Shown: in pieces, positions 9,570 to 18,320 of the stretch
Position numbering within the stretch: the first letter of the stretch is position 1
Layout of the letters: each line of letters begins with the position of its first letter
Assembly: GCF_016909015.1 (NCBI RefSeq)
Contig: NZ_JAFBFA010000013.1
Coordinates: 1 to 64,000 of the forward strand
Reading direction: 5' to 3'
DNA length: 64,000 bases
From: Gracilibacillus alcaliphilus
Lineage (GTDB): Bacteria; Bacillota; Bacilli; Bacillales; Amphibacillaceae
Notes under the pieces: model-generated
The model's database searches: none
Told to the model about the DNA's origin: nothing
What the model saw: the letters and a program-made list of their open reading frames with translations, nothing else
Made by a program: the position numbers and the translations under genes

Positions 9570-10199
9570 TTATTTTGTTCCAAATAAACGGTCACCTGCA
9601 TCGCCCAGACCTGGAACAATATAGCCTTTTTCATTTAATTTTTCATCTAATGCACCTAAATAAATATCCACATCAGGATGTTCTTCCTGTACCAGTTCTA
9701 CTCCCTCAGGGGCCGCAATCAGGCACATTAATTTGATATTCACTGCACCACGCTTTTTCAAGGAATGAATCGCATCATTAGCCGAACCGCCTGTTGCAAG
9801 CATTGGATCTACTACAATCAGTTCGCGTTCTTGGATATCAGTTGGTAATTTAATGTAATACTCTACTGGTTTTAATGTCTCCGGATCACGATACAAACCG
9901 ACATGGCCTACCTTTGCGGTTGGGATCAATTTAAGAATACCGTCTACCATCCCTAAACCGGCACGAAGAATCGGAATCACACCAATTTTCTTACCGCTGA
10001 TGATTTGGGTAGTCGCCTCTGTTACTGGTGTCTGAATAGTTGTTTCTTCGAGAGGAAGATCTCTGGTAATTTCAAAAGCCATCAGGGCGGATACCTCGTC
10101 CACTAATGCACGAAACTCCTTAGTACCTGTACTTTTATCGCGAATATACGTTAATTTATGTTGAATTAATGGGTGATCAAAAACATATAACTTACTCAT
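9570..10199 (-). CDS. upp: Uracil phosphoribosyltransferase
   Basis: Pyrimidine salvage enzyme that makes UMP from uracil and PRPP in the cytoplasm. It is 209 residues, the usual length. The PRPP-binding loop VVDPMLATGGSA is near residue 130, and the C-terminal uracil-recognition segment GYIVPGLGDAGDRLFGTK is intact. It lies after glyA and before the atp region, as in B. subtilis, with its own terminator. An array of hairpin repeats separates it from glyA. Confidence 0.98.
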   Translation of the reverse strand: MSKLYVFDHPLIQHKLTYIRDKSTGTKEFRALVDEVSALMAFEITRDLPLEETTIQTPVTEATTQIISGKKIGVIPILRAGLGMVDGILKLIPTAKVGHVGLYRDPETLKPVEYYIKLPTDIQERELIVVDPMLATGGSANDAIHSLKKRGAVNIKLMCLIAAPEGVELVQEEHPDVDIYLGALDEKLNEKGYIVPGLGDAGDRLFGTK

Positions 10200-10384
10200 G
10201 CGAAAAACTCCTTTTTATATTAATTATGCTTCGATTCAAATTAATCATCCTTAAAATTGTACAGAAAAATCAGGCGGCTTGCAAGCACAATCAAGGAAAT
10301 GGATTGGAGACACCGTCTCTCTGTGCTTATATGCTTTTAGTTTGAGTTAGTGAATAAGATTCCTCTATTCATCACTTTTCGTTT

Positions 10385-10577
10385 TGACGGACAACTTTCG
10401 GGATTTTCGCTTTTTTTGTCCCTCATCTGCGTTTTGATGGACAACTCTTCAGAAGTTTCGCTTTTTTTGTCCCTCATTTGCGTTATGACGGACAACTTTC
10501 GGGGATTCCACTTTTTTTTGTCCGTCATTTGCGTTATGACGGACAACTCTTCGGAAGTTTCACTTTTTCTGTCCGTC
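10385..10577. repeat. Array of four TGACGGACAA hairpin repeats
   Basis: Four units start at 10385, 10435, 10486 and 10537, a period of 50-51 bases. Each has arms TGACGGACAA and TTGTCCGTCA (with CCTCA variants in the first two) around 20-23 bases containing TTTCG-like sequence and a T-run. The flanking gap 10200-10694 holds only this array and the glyA terminator. The period of 51 keeps a reading frame open, so spurious ORFs appear on both strands; I do not think they are genes. Confidence 0.85.
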
Positions 10578-10651
10578 ATTCCTTTTGTTACTAACGAAGA
10601 ATCGCTCTCCACACTTTACTATTTATAACAGTGTACAATTCAGCTAAACTC

Positions 10652-10689
10652 AAAAAAGCAAATCTGCCCAAAGTAGGCTGATCTGCTTT
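10652..10689 (-). terminator. Rho-independent terminator of glyA
   Basis: On the minus strand a stem formed by AAAGCAGATC and a matching GCAGATTTGC region, with inner GCC/GGC pairs, is followed by TTTTTT, starting about five bases after the glyA stop. Confidence 0.8.
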
Positions 10690-10694
10690 AACGA

Positions 10695-11930
10695 TTATTG
10701 ATATAGAGGGAACTTAGCTGTTAACGCACTTACACGTTCACGTGCTTCTTTGATGGATGCTTCGTCTGTCGGGTTCTTTAATGTCAATGCGATAATCTTC
10801 GCCACTTCTTCCATCTCTGCTTCACCAAAACCGCGAGAGGTTACGGCTGCTGTACCGACTCGTACACCAGAGGTAACAAATGGGCTTTCTGGATCGAACG
10901 GAATAGTATTCTTATTTGTCGTAATACCTACTTCATCTAATGCCTCTTCCGCTGCTTTACCTGTTAGGTCTAATTCACGTACATCTAACAGCAATAAGTG
11001 GTTATCTGTACCGCCAGAAACGATACGAATACCTTCTGCTTGAAGTACCTCGCCAAATTTTTGTGCATTTTTGATAATATTTTTACCATATTCTTTGAAA
11101 GATGGCTCCAGAGCTTCTTTGAAGGCCACGGCTTTTGCTGCAATCACATGCATTAACGGCCCGCCTTGCATACCTGGGAATACAGTCTTATCAATCTGAC
11201 GCCCATACTCCTCTTTACATAAAACCATTCCACCTCGTGGTCCGCGTAATGTCTTATGTGTTGTTGTTGTAACAAAATGGGCATGCGGCACTGGATCTGG
11301 ATGTAAACCAGCAGCTACTAAACCAGCGATGTGTGCCATGTCTACCATTAAATAAGCGTCCACTTCATCCGCAATTTCACGGAATTTCTTAAAGTCAATT
11401 TCACGAGAATAAGCACTCGCACCAGCTACGATCATTTTTGGCTGTACTTCTTTCGCCTTTGCTAATACGGCTTCATAATCTAATCGTTCTGTATCTTTAT
11501 CCACACCATAATCAACAAAATTGAAAAGCTTCCCGCTAAAGTTTACAGGGCTTCCATGTGTTAAGTGACCACCATGGCTTAAATTCATACCTAATACGGT
11601 ATCTCCCGGCTCCAGCACAGTGAAATAAACGGCCATGTTGGCTTGAGCTCCCGAGTGCGGCTGCACATTGACATACTCTGCCCCGAAGATTTCTTTTGCA
11701 CGATCACGAGCCAAGTCTTCTGCCACATCGACATGCTCACAGCCACCATAATAACGACGACCAGGATATCCTTCTGCATATTTATTCGTTAAGACTGATC
11801 CTTGCGCCTCCATTACTGCTTCGGATACAAAGTTTTCTGAGGCAATTAATTCAATCTTATCGTTTTGACGTTTTCGTTCATTCTCAATCGACTGATAAAG
11901 TTCTGGATCAAAATTTTTCAAGTGCTTCAT
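10695..11930 (-). CDS. glyA: Serine hydroxymethyltransferase
   Basis: PLP enzyme interconverting serine and glycine while charging tetrahydrofolate to 5,10-methylene-THF. It is 411 residues. The PLP lysine is K226 in TTTTHKTLRGPRGG, and the N-terminal NKYAEGYPGRRYYGG substrate segment is conserved. The start at 11930 has a GGGGGAA site. Gene order ywlG-glyA-upp matches B. subtilis. About 100 bases upstream lie inverted ACGAAT/ATTCGT arms (12031-12074) that could be PurR boxes or a hairpin after ywlG. Confidence 0.98.
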   Translation of the reverse strand: MKHLKNFDPELYQSIENERKRQNDKIELIASENFVSEAVMEAQGSVLTNKYAEGYPGRRYYGGCEHVDVAEDLARDRAKEIFGAEYVNVQPHSGAQANMAVYFTVLEPGDTVLGMNLSHGGHLTHGSPVNFSGKLFNFVDYGVDKDTERLDYEAVLAKAKEVQPKMIVAGASAYSREIDFKKFREIADEVDAYLMVDMAHIAGLVAAGLHPDPVPHAHFVTTTTHKTLRGPRGGMVLCKEEYGRQIDKTVFPGMQGGPLMHVIAAKAVAFKEALEPSFKEYGKNIIKNAQKFGEVLQAEGIRIVSGGTDNHLLLLDVRELDLTGKAAEEALDEVGITTNKNTIPFDPESPFVTSGVRVGTAAVTSRGFGEAEMEEVAKIIALTLKNPTDEASIKEARERVSALTAKFPLYQ

Positions 11931-12030
11931 GGATAGTTCCCCCTAAAAAAATAGATATTGTGTCTTAATCATTCGTCATTAACTCAATCTTATTCTAAAA
12001 TAACATTATTTTCAAGATTATTCTAGTCCT

Positions 12031-12074
12031 TTTTACGAATAATAAAATAAAAATATGCACCTTCATTCGTAAAA
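12031..12074. promoter_or_regulatory. Inverted TTTTACGAAT repeat upstream of glyA
   Basis: Arms TTTTACGAAT (12031-12040) and ATTCGTAAAA (12065-12074) are separated by 24 AT-rich bases. Paired inverted CGAA cores resemble PurR boxes, and glyA is a known PurR target in B. subtilis, but each box differs from the consensus in two to three positions and spacing is slightly long. It could instead be a hairpin after ywlG. Confidence 0.3.
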
Positions 12075-12093
12075 ATAAAAGTACATATCCTAT

Positions 12094-12645
12094 TTACATA
12101 GATGATGGATAAACGGCTCGAGGACCGCCAATTAACTTCGGTCTTGTGCGTGCATGTGTTGTCCGGGCATGTCCTACATAGTTCTTCATCAGACGGATAG
12201 GTACAGCCACAGGTTTTAAATGCATCCCTATCATCGTCTCTCCAATATCCATCCCAGCATCGGCTTGGATCGTTTCTACCATCACGGCCTCCTGCATATG
12301 GCTGTATGCATAGGCTGCCATTGCCCCTCCAGCCTTGCGAACTGGCTGGGCAGACACTTGCTGCAAATGATGTGCACGCATGACTTGCTTCTCTACCACA
12401 AGGGCACGATTTAGATGTTCACAACATTGAAAGCATAAATGAACACCTGTCTGCTGGCGCAAGCGGTCTAATTCTTGAAACAAAACAGCAGCTATCTCTT
12501 CACTTCCTGCCGTTCCAATCTGTTCACCTGCTACTTCACTGGTAGAACAACCTATCACAAATAAATCGCCTTCAGCAAGAAAACCAAGCGACACCCATTC
12601 ATCCACCATAGATCTGATATCTTGCTGCCATTGCTCCAGATGCAT
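12094..12645 (-). CDS. ywlG: YwlG family protein (DUF436, TIGR01440)
   Basis: A 183-residue protein of the conserved YwlG/TIGR01440 family, function not established. Visible marks are the glycine-rich segment FVIGCSTSEVAGEQIGTAGS (about residues 28-47), HLCFQCCEHLNRALV with two neighbouring cysteines, and the C-terminal signature TRPKLIGGPRAVY. It keeps the syntenic place between rpiB and glyA. No signal peptide or membrane segment is seen. Confidence 0.85.
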   Translation of the reverse strand: MHLEQWQQDIRSMVDEWVSLGFLAEGDLFVIGCSTSEVAGEQIGTAGSEEIAAVLFQELDRLRQQTGVHLCFQCCEHLNRALVVEKQVMRAHHLQQVSAQPVRKAGGAMAAYAYSHMQEAVMVETIQADAGMDIGETMIGMHLKPVAVPIRLMKNYVGHARTTHARTRPKLIGGPRAVYPSSM

Positions 12646-12697
12646 GAATCATCGCCTCTTCCTTTCCATGTTTGGGTTATTAGAGAACTACCACTGT

Positions 12698-13138
12698 TTA
12701 TTTATTTTCGTATGCAGTTAATTTTGCTATTCGATTGGCATGACGCCCACCCTGAGCTTCGGTAGTAAGCCATGTCCGGGCAATTTCACGTGCAAGGCCT
12801 GCTCCGATCACACGCTCTCCCATTGTCAGCACATTGGAATCATTATGTTCACGTGTTGCCTTGGCACTAAATAAATCATGGACTAAAGCTGCACGAATGC
12901 CATTTACCTTATTAGCAGCAATGGCCATTCCAATACCTGTACCACAAATTAAAATGGCACGATCAAACTCTCCGCTTGCGACACGTTCGGCAGCAGGGAT
13001 ACCGTAATCAGGATAATCCACTGAATCAGCACAGTTACAACCAATATCCTCATACTCTATATTTAGCTCTTCCAACAACTCAGCTATCTCTTTTGACAAA
13101 TGAATTCCGCCATGGTCTGATGCTAAAATGACTTTCAT
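12698..13138 (-). CDS. rpiB: Ribose-5-phosphate isomerase B
   Basis: RpiB/LacAB-type isomerase of 146 residues (YwlF position), interconverting ribose 5-phosphate and ribulose 5-phosphate in the non-oxidative pentose phosphate pathway. It shows the phosphate-binding DHGG near the N-terminus, the catalytic Cys in ILICGTGIGMAIAANK (near residue 67), and the EHND segment. It could in principle act on allose 6-phosphate, but there is no allose operon nearby. Confidence 0.93.
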   Translation of the reverse strand: MKVILASDHGGIHLSKEIAELLEELNIEYEDIGCNCADSVDYPDYGIPAAERVASGEFDRAILICGTGIGMAIAANKVNGIRAALVHDLFSAKATREHNDSNVLTMGERVIGAGLAREIARTWLTTEAQGGRHANRIAKLTAYENK

Positions 13139-13221
13139 AGTAATGTTAGACGCTCCTTTTTGTAATTAATCTCTATTACTGTGCTTCTATCTTACCACAT
13201 TTAGCATCAAAAAACTGCTTT

Positions 13222-14520
13222 TTAATTTAGCTTAAATTGACTAAGTTTAGCTTTCAAGCCTTGTGCTTGTCGATCCAAGGCAATTGCTAATCCCTCTAGG
13301 TGTTCCGCAAAATCCGCTTGTTCAGAAATGGTGGAATGGATTTCCTGCGCTCCGGCAGATGTCTCCTCTGCTATGGCCGCTACATTCTCCGATTTCACTT
13401 GTGTTGCCTCCATTTCTTGCAGCTGTGTATTCATCAGTTGAGAAATATCTTGAATCGAAGAGGCAACTTCATCTACAGACGCCGCCATATGATCTATGAC
13501 CTCTGTGGTTTGTTCTCCTTTCTGTACCTCTGCATGCGTACCTTGAACATGAGTACGCATGGTTCCTACAACCAATTCAACATCTGTTTGCATCGATTTA
13601 ATTAAATCAGAAATAGTCTGTACCGCTTCTGAACTCTGATCAGCCAGCTTGCGCACTTCTTCTGCGACAACAGCAAATCCTCTACCTTCCTCACCAGCAC
13701 GTGAAGCCTCAATTGAAGCATTCAATGCTAACAAATTGGTTTGTTCACTAATATCCCCAACCATTGAAATAACATTCTCAACTTCTTGTGCCTTTTGTGA
13801 TAAACGATTAACGTCTTGCAGTGCCAGCTCTTGATTGTCTGCTAATACCATAATTCCTGATACCAAACGGCTAATAACATCCTTTGATTCCTGAAGCTGG
13901 GCAACCATTTCATTTGACTTATTTTGTGAATCTTCTGCCCGTTCGTCAACTTGTGTTGCCAAACGCGTAGCATTATCCACTGCCTCAGCCGTCTGCTGGA
14001 TTGCTTCAGAAGTCTCCTCAGCACCTGAAGAAATCTGACTAACCGTATCCTCCAATGCTTCCGTTTGTTCCTTTGTTAGGGATGTGGCTTGCTTCATCTG
14101 GCGTACTGATTCGGTTGTATCCTGCGCATGTTGATCAATTTCCTCCAAAACCGAACGCAGTTGGGATACCATTTTTTGAAAGGCTATCGTTAAAGCCCCG
14201 ATTTCATCTTCTGTTGTTTTTGGTGAAGCAATGTTCTGCTTCAAATCCCCCTCTGCCACTTTGGAAGCAATCGTTTTTAACTCAATCAATGGTTTGGTAA
14301 TCACTCCAGCAGCAATAAATGCCAGTATTCCTGACCAAATAATCCCTAATAATAAAGTAATTAATACAAAACTTACTTCTGAAACAGAGATAAATTCTCG
14401 AATATAGTCCTGTAATACATAAATAAAAAATGCACTCGTAGAATATGTAATAAGAGCTAATAATGTAGTGAACAATACCAATTTCAGTCTAAGTTTTAAA
14501 CCTTTTCTCTGCTTCTCCAT
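13222..14520 (-). CDS. Methyl-accepting chemotaxis protein
   Basis: Chemoreceptor-like protein of about 432 residues. The N-terminus has two closely spaced membrane segments (about residues 12-32 and 40-62) with almost no external sensor domain between them, then a HAMP domain (KPLIELKTIASKVAEGDLKQ) and a long cytoplasmic coiled-coil signalling domain with the conserved hairpin tip EISEQTNLLALNASIEASRA. The missing ectodomain implies that it senses a membrane or internal signal. The start at 14520 has GGAGG eight bases upstream; an ORF extension to 14541 is less likely. It interrupts the ywlE-ywlF order of B. subtilis. Confidence 0.9.
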   Translation of the reverse strand: MEKQRKGLKLRLKLVLFTTLLALITYSTSAFFIYVLQDYIREFISVSEVSFVLITLLLGIIWSGILAFIAAGVITKPLIELKTIASKVAEGDLKQNIASPKTTEDEIGALTIAFQKMVSQLRSVLEEIDQHAQDTTESVRQMKQATSLTKEQTEALEDTVSQISSGAEETSEAIQQTAEAVDNATRLATQVDERAEDSQNKSNEMVAQLQESKDVISRLVSGIMVLADNQELALQDVNRLSQKAQEVENVISMVGDISEQTNLLALNASIEASRAGEEGRGFAVVAEEVRKLADQSSEAVQTISDLIKSMQTDVELVVGTMRTHVQGTHAEVQKGEQTTEVIDHMAASVDEVASSIQDISQLMNTQLQEMEATQVKSENVAAIAEETSAGAQEIHSTISEQADFAEHLEGLAIALDRQAQGLKAKLSQFKLN

Positions 14521-14547
14521 TAACCCATCCTCCTGAACCATGACTTT

Positions 14548-15111
14548 TTATCTATTCTTATTGTCCAACTTTTTTACCAATAATTCAAGATAATTATTGA
14601 TTTCTTCATAAATTTGTTGATAAGTCATGATATCTCCACCAAAAGGATCGGCAATATCCACATTCTGAACAATCTGTTCCAACTCGTTAATCTTTTGCTG
14701 CATCGCCGGTCCAGCCTCAGGGTCAGCTGCTTTTAATTCTTCTAAACGCACATAGGCAGCCTTTAGCTGTTCCCAGGCTTGTTGAAACTGTGGATCGGCA
14801 TATTCTTTCAATGTATATATTTTCCCTTCAAAAGAAGGATATTGTTGTTTCAGTACATCACGATGTCCTTGGGTCATGGTCAGCACCAAGTCTGACTCTT
14901 CTATCAGTGACGGAGTAACTGGCTGGGACTGGTGACTGCAAGCTATTCCATGATTAGCCAGAACGGTTTGTGTACCTTCAGATGACGGCTGACCAGCAGC
15001 TGCAAAAATGCCGGCAGATTGTACTTGGTGGTTTGTTCTATCCTGTAAAATGGCTTGTGCCATTGGACTGCGGCACGTATTTCCTGTACAAACAAATAAT
15101 ATCTTCATCAT
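14548..15111 (-). CDS. ywlE: Low-molecular-weight phosphatase, YwlE-type protein-arginine phosphatase
   Basis: Phosphatase with the P-loop CTGNTCRS near the N-terminus (catalytic Cys, Arg) and the general-acid Asp in DPFGG. The Thr in the P-loop after Asn is the feature linked to phosphoarginine specificity in Bacillus YwlE, which reverses McsB arginine phosphorylation. Compared with B. subtilis YwlE (about 150 residues) this protein is about 187: an insertion of roughly 40-45 residues, predicted helical and rich in E, L, K and Q, sits between TLKEY and DPFGG. The GGAGG site points to the MM start at 15111/15108. Confidence 0.88.
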   Translation of the reverse strand: MMKILFVCTGNTCRSPMAQAILQDRTNHQVQSAGIFAAAGQPSSEGTQTVLANHGIACSHQSQPVTPSLIEESDLVLTMTQGHRDVLKQQYPSFEGKIYTLKEYADPQFQQAWEQLKAAYVRLEELKAADPEAGPAMQQKINELEQIVQNVDIADPFGGDIMTYQQIYEEINNYLELLVKKLDNKNR

Positions 15112-15208
15112 TACTGCCTCCATTTGTGATCCTTTATCACCTATCATATCTGTTCTTTATCTAATAATATCTTGTACTTGTTTAATTCGCAATATCAGCA
15201 GGATTTCC

Positions 15209-15745
15209 TTACCACCACATTTGTAAACCAAAAAAAATTAAAATAATCCCTCCAATCACCTCACTGTAAGTACCCAGTAAACGGTGCGCCCTGCGGCTAA
15301 TCATCAGAGCGATCCAAGTAAACACCATGCTAAACAAGCCAAACAGCAGGATCGCAAATACTGTAGCTATACCTGAAAGCCCTAGTGATAACCCGATCGA
15401 AAAACTATCCAAACTTACACTAAAGGCAAATACTAATAAACCCAACCCTACTGGTGCTAAAACAGGGGTTTTTTTTTGGAGAAAAGTTTGTAAAATCATT
15501 TGCAGACCGATCGCACATAATAGTAATCCTGCTGCCAGCAGGGCAATTTCTTCTATTCTATCTGATAATAATGCCCCTAGTAACAAACCTGCAAACGGCA
15601 TCAAAACATGGAATATGCCTACCACAAATCCTATAAAGGCAATCCGTTTCAAACGAATTTCTTGCATGCCAATCGCAAGACCTACCGAGAAGGCATCCAT
15701 TGACAACGCAAAAGCCATACAACTAATAGAAAATAAAGCCACCAC
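15209..15745 (-). CDS. mntP: Manganese efflux pump MntP
   Basis: Six-helix membrane exporter for Mn2+, 178 residues, YwlD position. Two repeated halves each carry the family acid motif: MDAFSVGLAIGM near residue 16 and SLDSFSIGLSLGL in the second half. No yybP-ykoY riboswitch is present in the short gap upstream, unlike many mntP genes; the Mn2+ riboswitch of this window sits in front of terC instead. Confidence 0.92.
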   Translation of the reverse strand: MVALFSISCMAFALSMDAFSVGLAIGMQEIRLKRIAFIGFVVGIFHVLMPFAGLLLGALLSDRIEEIALLAAGLLLCAIGLQMILQTFLQKKTPVLAPVGLGLLVFAFSVSLDSFSIGLSLGLSGIATVFAILLFGLFSMVFTWIALMISRRAHRLLGTYSEVIGGIILIFFGLQMWW

Positions 15746-15817
15746 AAAAAGAACCCCCTAACCATAGTAGACAAAGAACGATTACTTCTTGTCCCATTTT
15801 TATGCAGGGAGTTGTTA

Positions 15818-16831
15818 TTATATGTTTTTAATTCGGTCGGTGGCAGCTTTAGCTAACCTATTCATTATAGCTTCCCCTATTCCCTCTGCAGGAAAACTCT
15901 CAGATAAAATCAAATCGACTGATTTATGATTAAAATAGCGTAAGCCAAAATAAAGATTTGCCGCTACTTCCCGCAGATTGTCATGGTTGCCGCAATTATA
16001 CTTCTCATTGGCATCCAGCTGTTCTATTAACGATGAACTAGCGAGCACACCTACTTTATGACCAGCTTGTTGATAACGTCTGATTTGCTGCTGGAAGAAA
16101 GCTTTGTCTCCCTCAATTAGATATAATGGAGCATCCGGCTCATAATGGTTATATTTCATTCCTGGGGACTTCGGTTGTGCTGTCTCTTTTAAAGGTTTTG
16201 GCAGTTTCACGGATCCAATCACTGATTCAATCTCTTGTTTAGTCACGCCTCCCGGCCGTAAAATCACCGGAATCTCTCCCGTTGCATCGACAACTGTCGA
16301 TTCTAAGCCTACGCCTGTTGCTCCGCCATCTAATACACAAGCAATGCGCCCTTGCAGGTCATCATAAACATGGTCTGCCGTAGTAGGACTTGGTTTACCT
16401 GATACATTGGCGCTAGGAGCAGCTAATGGCAAGCCTGACTCTTTTAGTAAGGCTCGAGCGACCGGATGATCAGGCACGCGAATAGCTACTGTCGATAAGC
16501 CGGCTGTCACGGTCGGCGCCACTTGCCCATTACTTTTGAGGATGATTGTAAAAGGACCAGGCATAAAGTGATCGATTAGCTGTTGTGCCATCGGTGATAT
16601 TTCTTCTGTGTAATATTTGATTTGATTGGAATCATGGACATGGACAATCAATGGGTTATCCGATGGCCGACCTTTTGCTTGAAAAATCTTGGCTACTGCC
16701 GCTTCGTTTGTCGCATCAGCTCCTAAGCCATATACCGTCTCAGTTGGAAAGGCAACGACCTCGTGGTTCTGTAAATATGCTGCTGCTTTGCGTAAAGCCT
16801 CTGTTGTCGCTTGTGTTCGTTCTGTTCTCAT
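15818..16831 (-). CDS. ywlC: L-threonylcarbamoyladenylate synthase
   Basis: Sua5/YrdC/YwlC enzyme that condenses threonine, bicarbonate and ATP to threonylcarbamoyl-AMP for the t6A37 modification of ANN-decoding tRNAs. It is 337 residues: the YrdC domain covers about 1-205 (FPTETVYGLGADA near residue 30, GRPSDNPLIVHV, APSANVSGKPSPT), then a linker and the C-terminal Sua5 domain. It is the longer two-domain form. The upstream gap contains the DnaA-box cluster. Confidence 0.95.
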   Translation of the reverse strand: MRTERTQATTEALRKAAAYLQNHEVVAFPTETVYGLGADATNEAAVAKIFQAKGRPSDNPLIVHVHDSNQIKYYTEEISPMAQQLIDHFMPGPFTIILKSNGQVAPTVTAGLSTVAIRVPDHPVARALLKESGLPLAAPSANVSGKPSPTTADHVYDDLQGRIACVLDGGATGVGLESTVVDATGEIPVILRPGGVTKQEIESVIGSVKLPKPLKETAQPKSPGMKYNHYEPDAPLYLIEGDKAFFQQQIRRYQQAGHKVGVLASSSLIEQLDANEKYNCGNHDNLREVAANLYFGLRYFNHKSVDLILSESFPAEGIGEAIMNRLAKAATDRIKNI

Positions 16832-16881
16832 GTTATCCCTCGATATAGTATGTTTTGTAGTGAAAAGTCCGGTAACGTTAA

Positions 16882-17184
16882 GTATCCACAGAGAGGTATG
16901 TCCTCCCCGTGGATGAAAATTTTATTACAGCATTAACCTTCTGATAAGTCTCATCTTATTATAACTGCTGTGAAAAAATGTGCAAGTGGGATACACTATT
17001 CACATACTTATACACAAATTATTGGCTAAATGTGTATAATCCCCTATTTTATCCCCAACAATTAGGGAATAACTCTACCTTTTTGTACATGGGAGGTAAT
17101 TTATGCACATGGTTATGCACAAATAAGACTATATCTGTGTATAAGTTCTTTTTTTACCCACATTTGCTAGGTTAGTTATCCACC
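16882..17184. promoter_or_regulatory. Cluster of DnaA boxes between ywlC and ywlB
   Basis: Five perfect TTATNCACA boxes lie in 140 bases: 17008-17016 (+), 17031-17039 (-), 17101-17109 (+), 17113-17121 (+) and 17136-17144 (-). One-mismatch boxes are at 16882-16890, 17049-17057, 17154-17162 and 17176-17184. The last three boxes of the cluster lie inside the 3' end of ywlB. In B. subtilis one of the DnaA-binding clusters outside oriC is, as I recall, next to ywlC, so the position appears conserved. It may titrate DnaA or regulate ywlC. Confidence 0.85.
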
Positions 17185-17557
17185 ACTTTGCTTCTAATGA
17201 ACTGTCCAAGTCCTTTTCTGACGGCTGATAACCTAATTGTGTGAATAACTCATCTAACATGCCGCTAGTACTGTGGGTAACTAAATGTGTCGCTTTGTTA
17301 TCAAACGCAATCTGTTCTGCTGATTGAATGATTGTCACTGGTAATAATATAGGGGCATGGCGCTTGATTATTAAGCTCCTTAACCAATACAGCTGCTCCT
17401 CAACTGCAATTAAGGAAAAAAATGCAATCGGGGTTTCGCCTTGATAAATAAAGTAGCCCCCCTCTTTTTGCTGTTCATACTCTGCTGCCGACATCGTCTG
17501 ATCAAAAAATGCAATATACTCCTGTTGATCCAAGTATTTCGTTGCTTTTAATTCCAT
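17129..17557 (-). CDS. ywlB: GNAT-family N-acetyltransferase-like protein YwlB
   Basis: A 142-residue protein at the ywlB position, with an acetyltransferase-like fold: beta strands GYFIYQGETPIAFFSLIAVEEQLYWLRSL-type pattern (residues about 35-65) and a C-terminal LGYQPSEK segment typical of GNAT proteins. The acetyl-CoA binding motif is weak, so the substrate is unknown. The last 15 codons overlap DnaA boxes, which may constrain the C-terminus (NVGKKRTYTQI). Confidence 0.7.
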   Translation of the reverse strand: MELKATKYLDQQEYIAFFDQTMSAAEYEQQKEGGYFIYQGETPIAFFSLIAVEEQLYWLRSLIIKRHAPILLPVTIIQSAEQIAFDNKATHLVTHSTSGMLDELFTQLGYQPSEKDLDSSLEAKWWITNLANVGKKRTYTQI

Positions 17558-17620
17558 TTCGATTCACCTCTATCATTTTTCTATTACTATCAAGTTATGT
17601 GAGAAATGATAGAGATATGA

Positions 17621-18220
17621 TTAACTAAACCATTTTAAAAAGAAAAAAGTATATTCAATTTCAGCATCATCATCTTCCTTACCGCTCTCCGCTTCCTCAC
17701 TGTCTTCATCTATCTCTTCAGCTGACTCTTCCTCATCAACGGTAGTGCCAAACGAAAAATCAAGAAAACATAATGGTGGAAACACGACACACCACCAATT
17801 TGATCCTTCAGCTTCTCCTATTGAAATCAGAATCGCTTCATACTCACCAGCTGGATATAGATAACCATCATATAATTTTGTCGGAAAGGCGACATCTTTT
17901 CGATAACTAACTTGATAGGGCTGATCACCTACCGTTTCGGCTACAATCTTGTCAATATCATCGATCCGTGCCTCAATTAGTTCCCTTGCTTCATCAATAT
18001 TACGAATATCTGCCACCCATTCTGTCACTTCTTCATTAACAGCATCACGGACTTGATGCTTTAATGCTTGATCTTTATCATCATCACTATTTGCCAGAAT
18101 GCGCAAGCGGATTGCTTCATCTGGAATAACTTGTGGATTTATTTCTTGAGTTACTACTTTCTGTGGAAAAAAACCAATTACTAAAAAGATAAGGACACTA
18201 AATAAAATAAGTTTTCGCAT
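17621..18220 (-). CDS. spoIIR: Stage II sporulation protein R
   Basis: Forespore-secreted signal that triggers SpoIIGA to cleave pro-sigma-E in the mother cell. The 199-residue protein has an N-terminal export signal (MRKLILFSVLIFLVIGFFPQ), then the SpoIIR core with IRLRILANSDD, LKHQVRDAV and the hallmark WWCVVFPPLCFLDF near residue 142. The segment after the core is a strikingly acidic stretch (about residues 158-185, mostly E, D, S, A) before a short hydrophobic tail. A GGAGG site precedes the ATG. ywlA, between spoIIR and ywlB in B. subtilis, is absent. Confidence 0.95.
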   Translation of the reverse strand: MRKLILFSVLIFLVIGFFPQKVVTQEINPQVIPDEAIRLRILANSDDDKDQALKHQVRDAVNEEVTEWVADIRNIDEARELIEARIDDIDKIVAETVGDQPYQVSYRKDVAFPTKLYDGYLYPAGEYEAILISIGEAEGSNWWCVVFPPLCFLDFSFGTTVDEEESAEEIDEDSEEAESGKEDDDAEIEYTFFFLKWFS

Positions 18221-18320
18221 GATTATCCTCCTATAGAACGTTTGTTAATCCTATTGTGGACAATCGAGAAAACTTTTAAACTTACAATCTATATATTTTC
18301 TCTCTTTAGCAGAAAAACAA

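Noticed and set aside
10385..10577. CRISPR array
   Set aside because: The units are internally palindromic throughout, the intervals between them are short and similar to each other, and no cas gene is present.
10337..10628. Open frames on both strands across the hairpin array, reading as repeated MTDKK or FLSVI units
   Set aside because: The frames stay open only because the repeat period is 51 bases, they lack ribosome sites and look like no protein family; the palindromic arms explain them.
12031..12074. Firm PurR operator call
   Set aside because: Each half-site departs from the PurBox in two to three positions and spacing is off by one or two; kept only as a low-confidence feature.
16978..17175. 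65-codon plus-strand ORF between ywlC and ywlB
   Set aside because: It runs through the DnaA boxes and the end of ywlB, has unusual composition (many Y, F, N, L) and no ribosome site.
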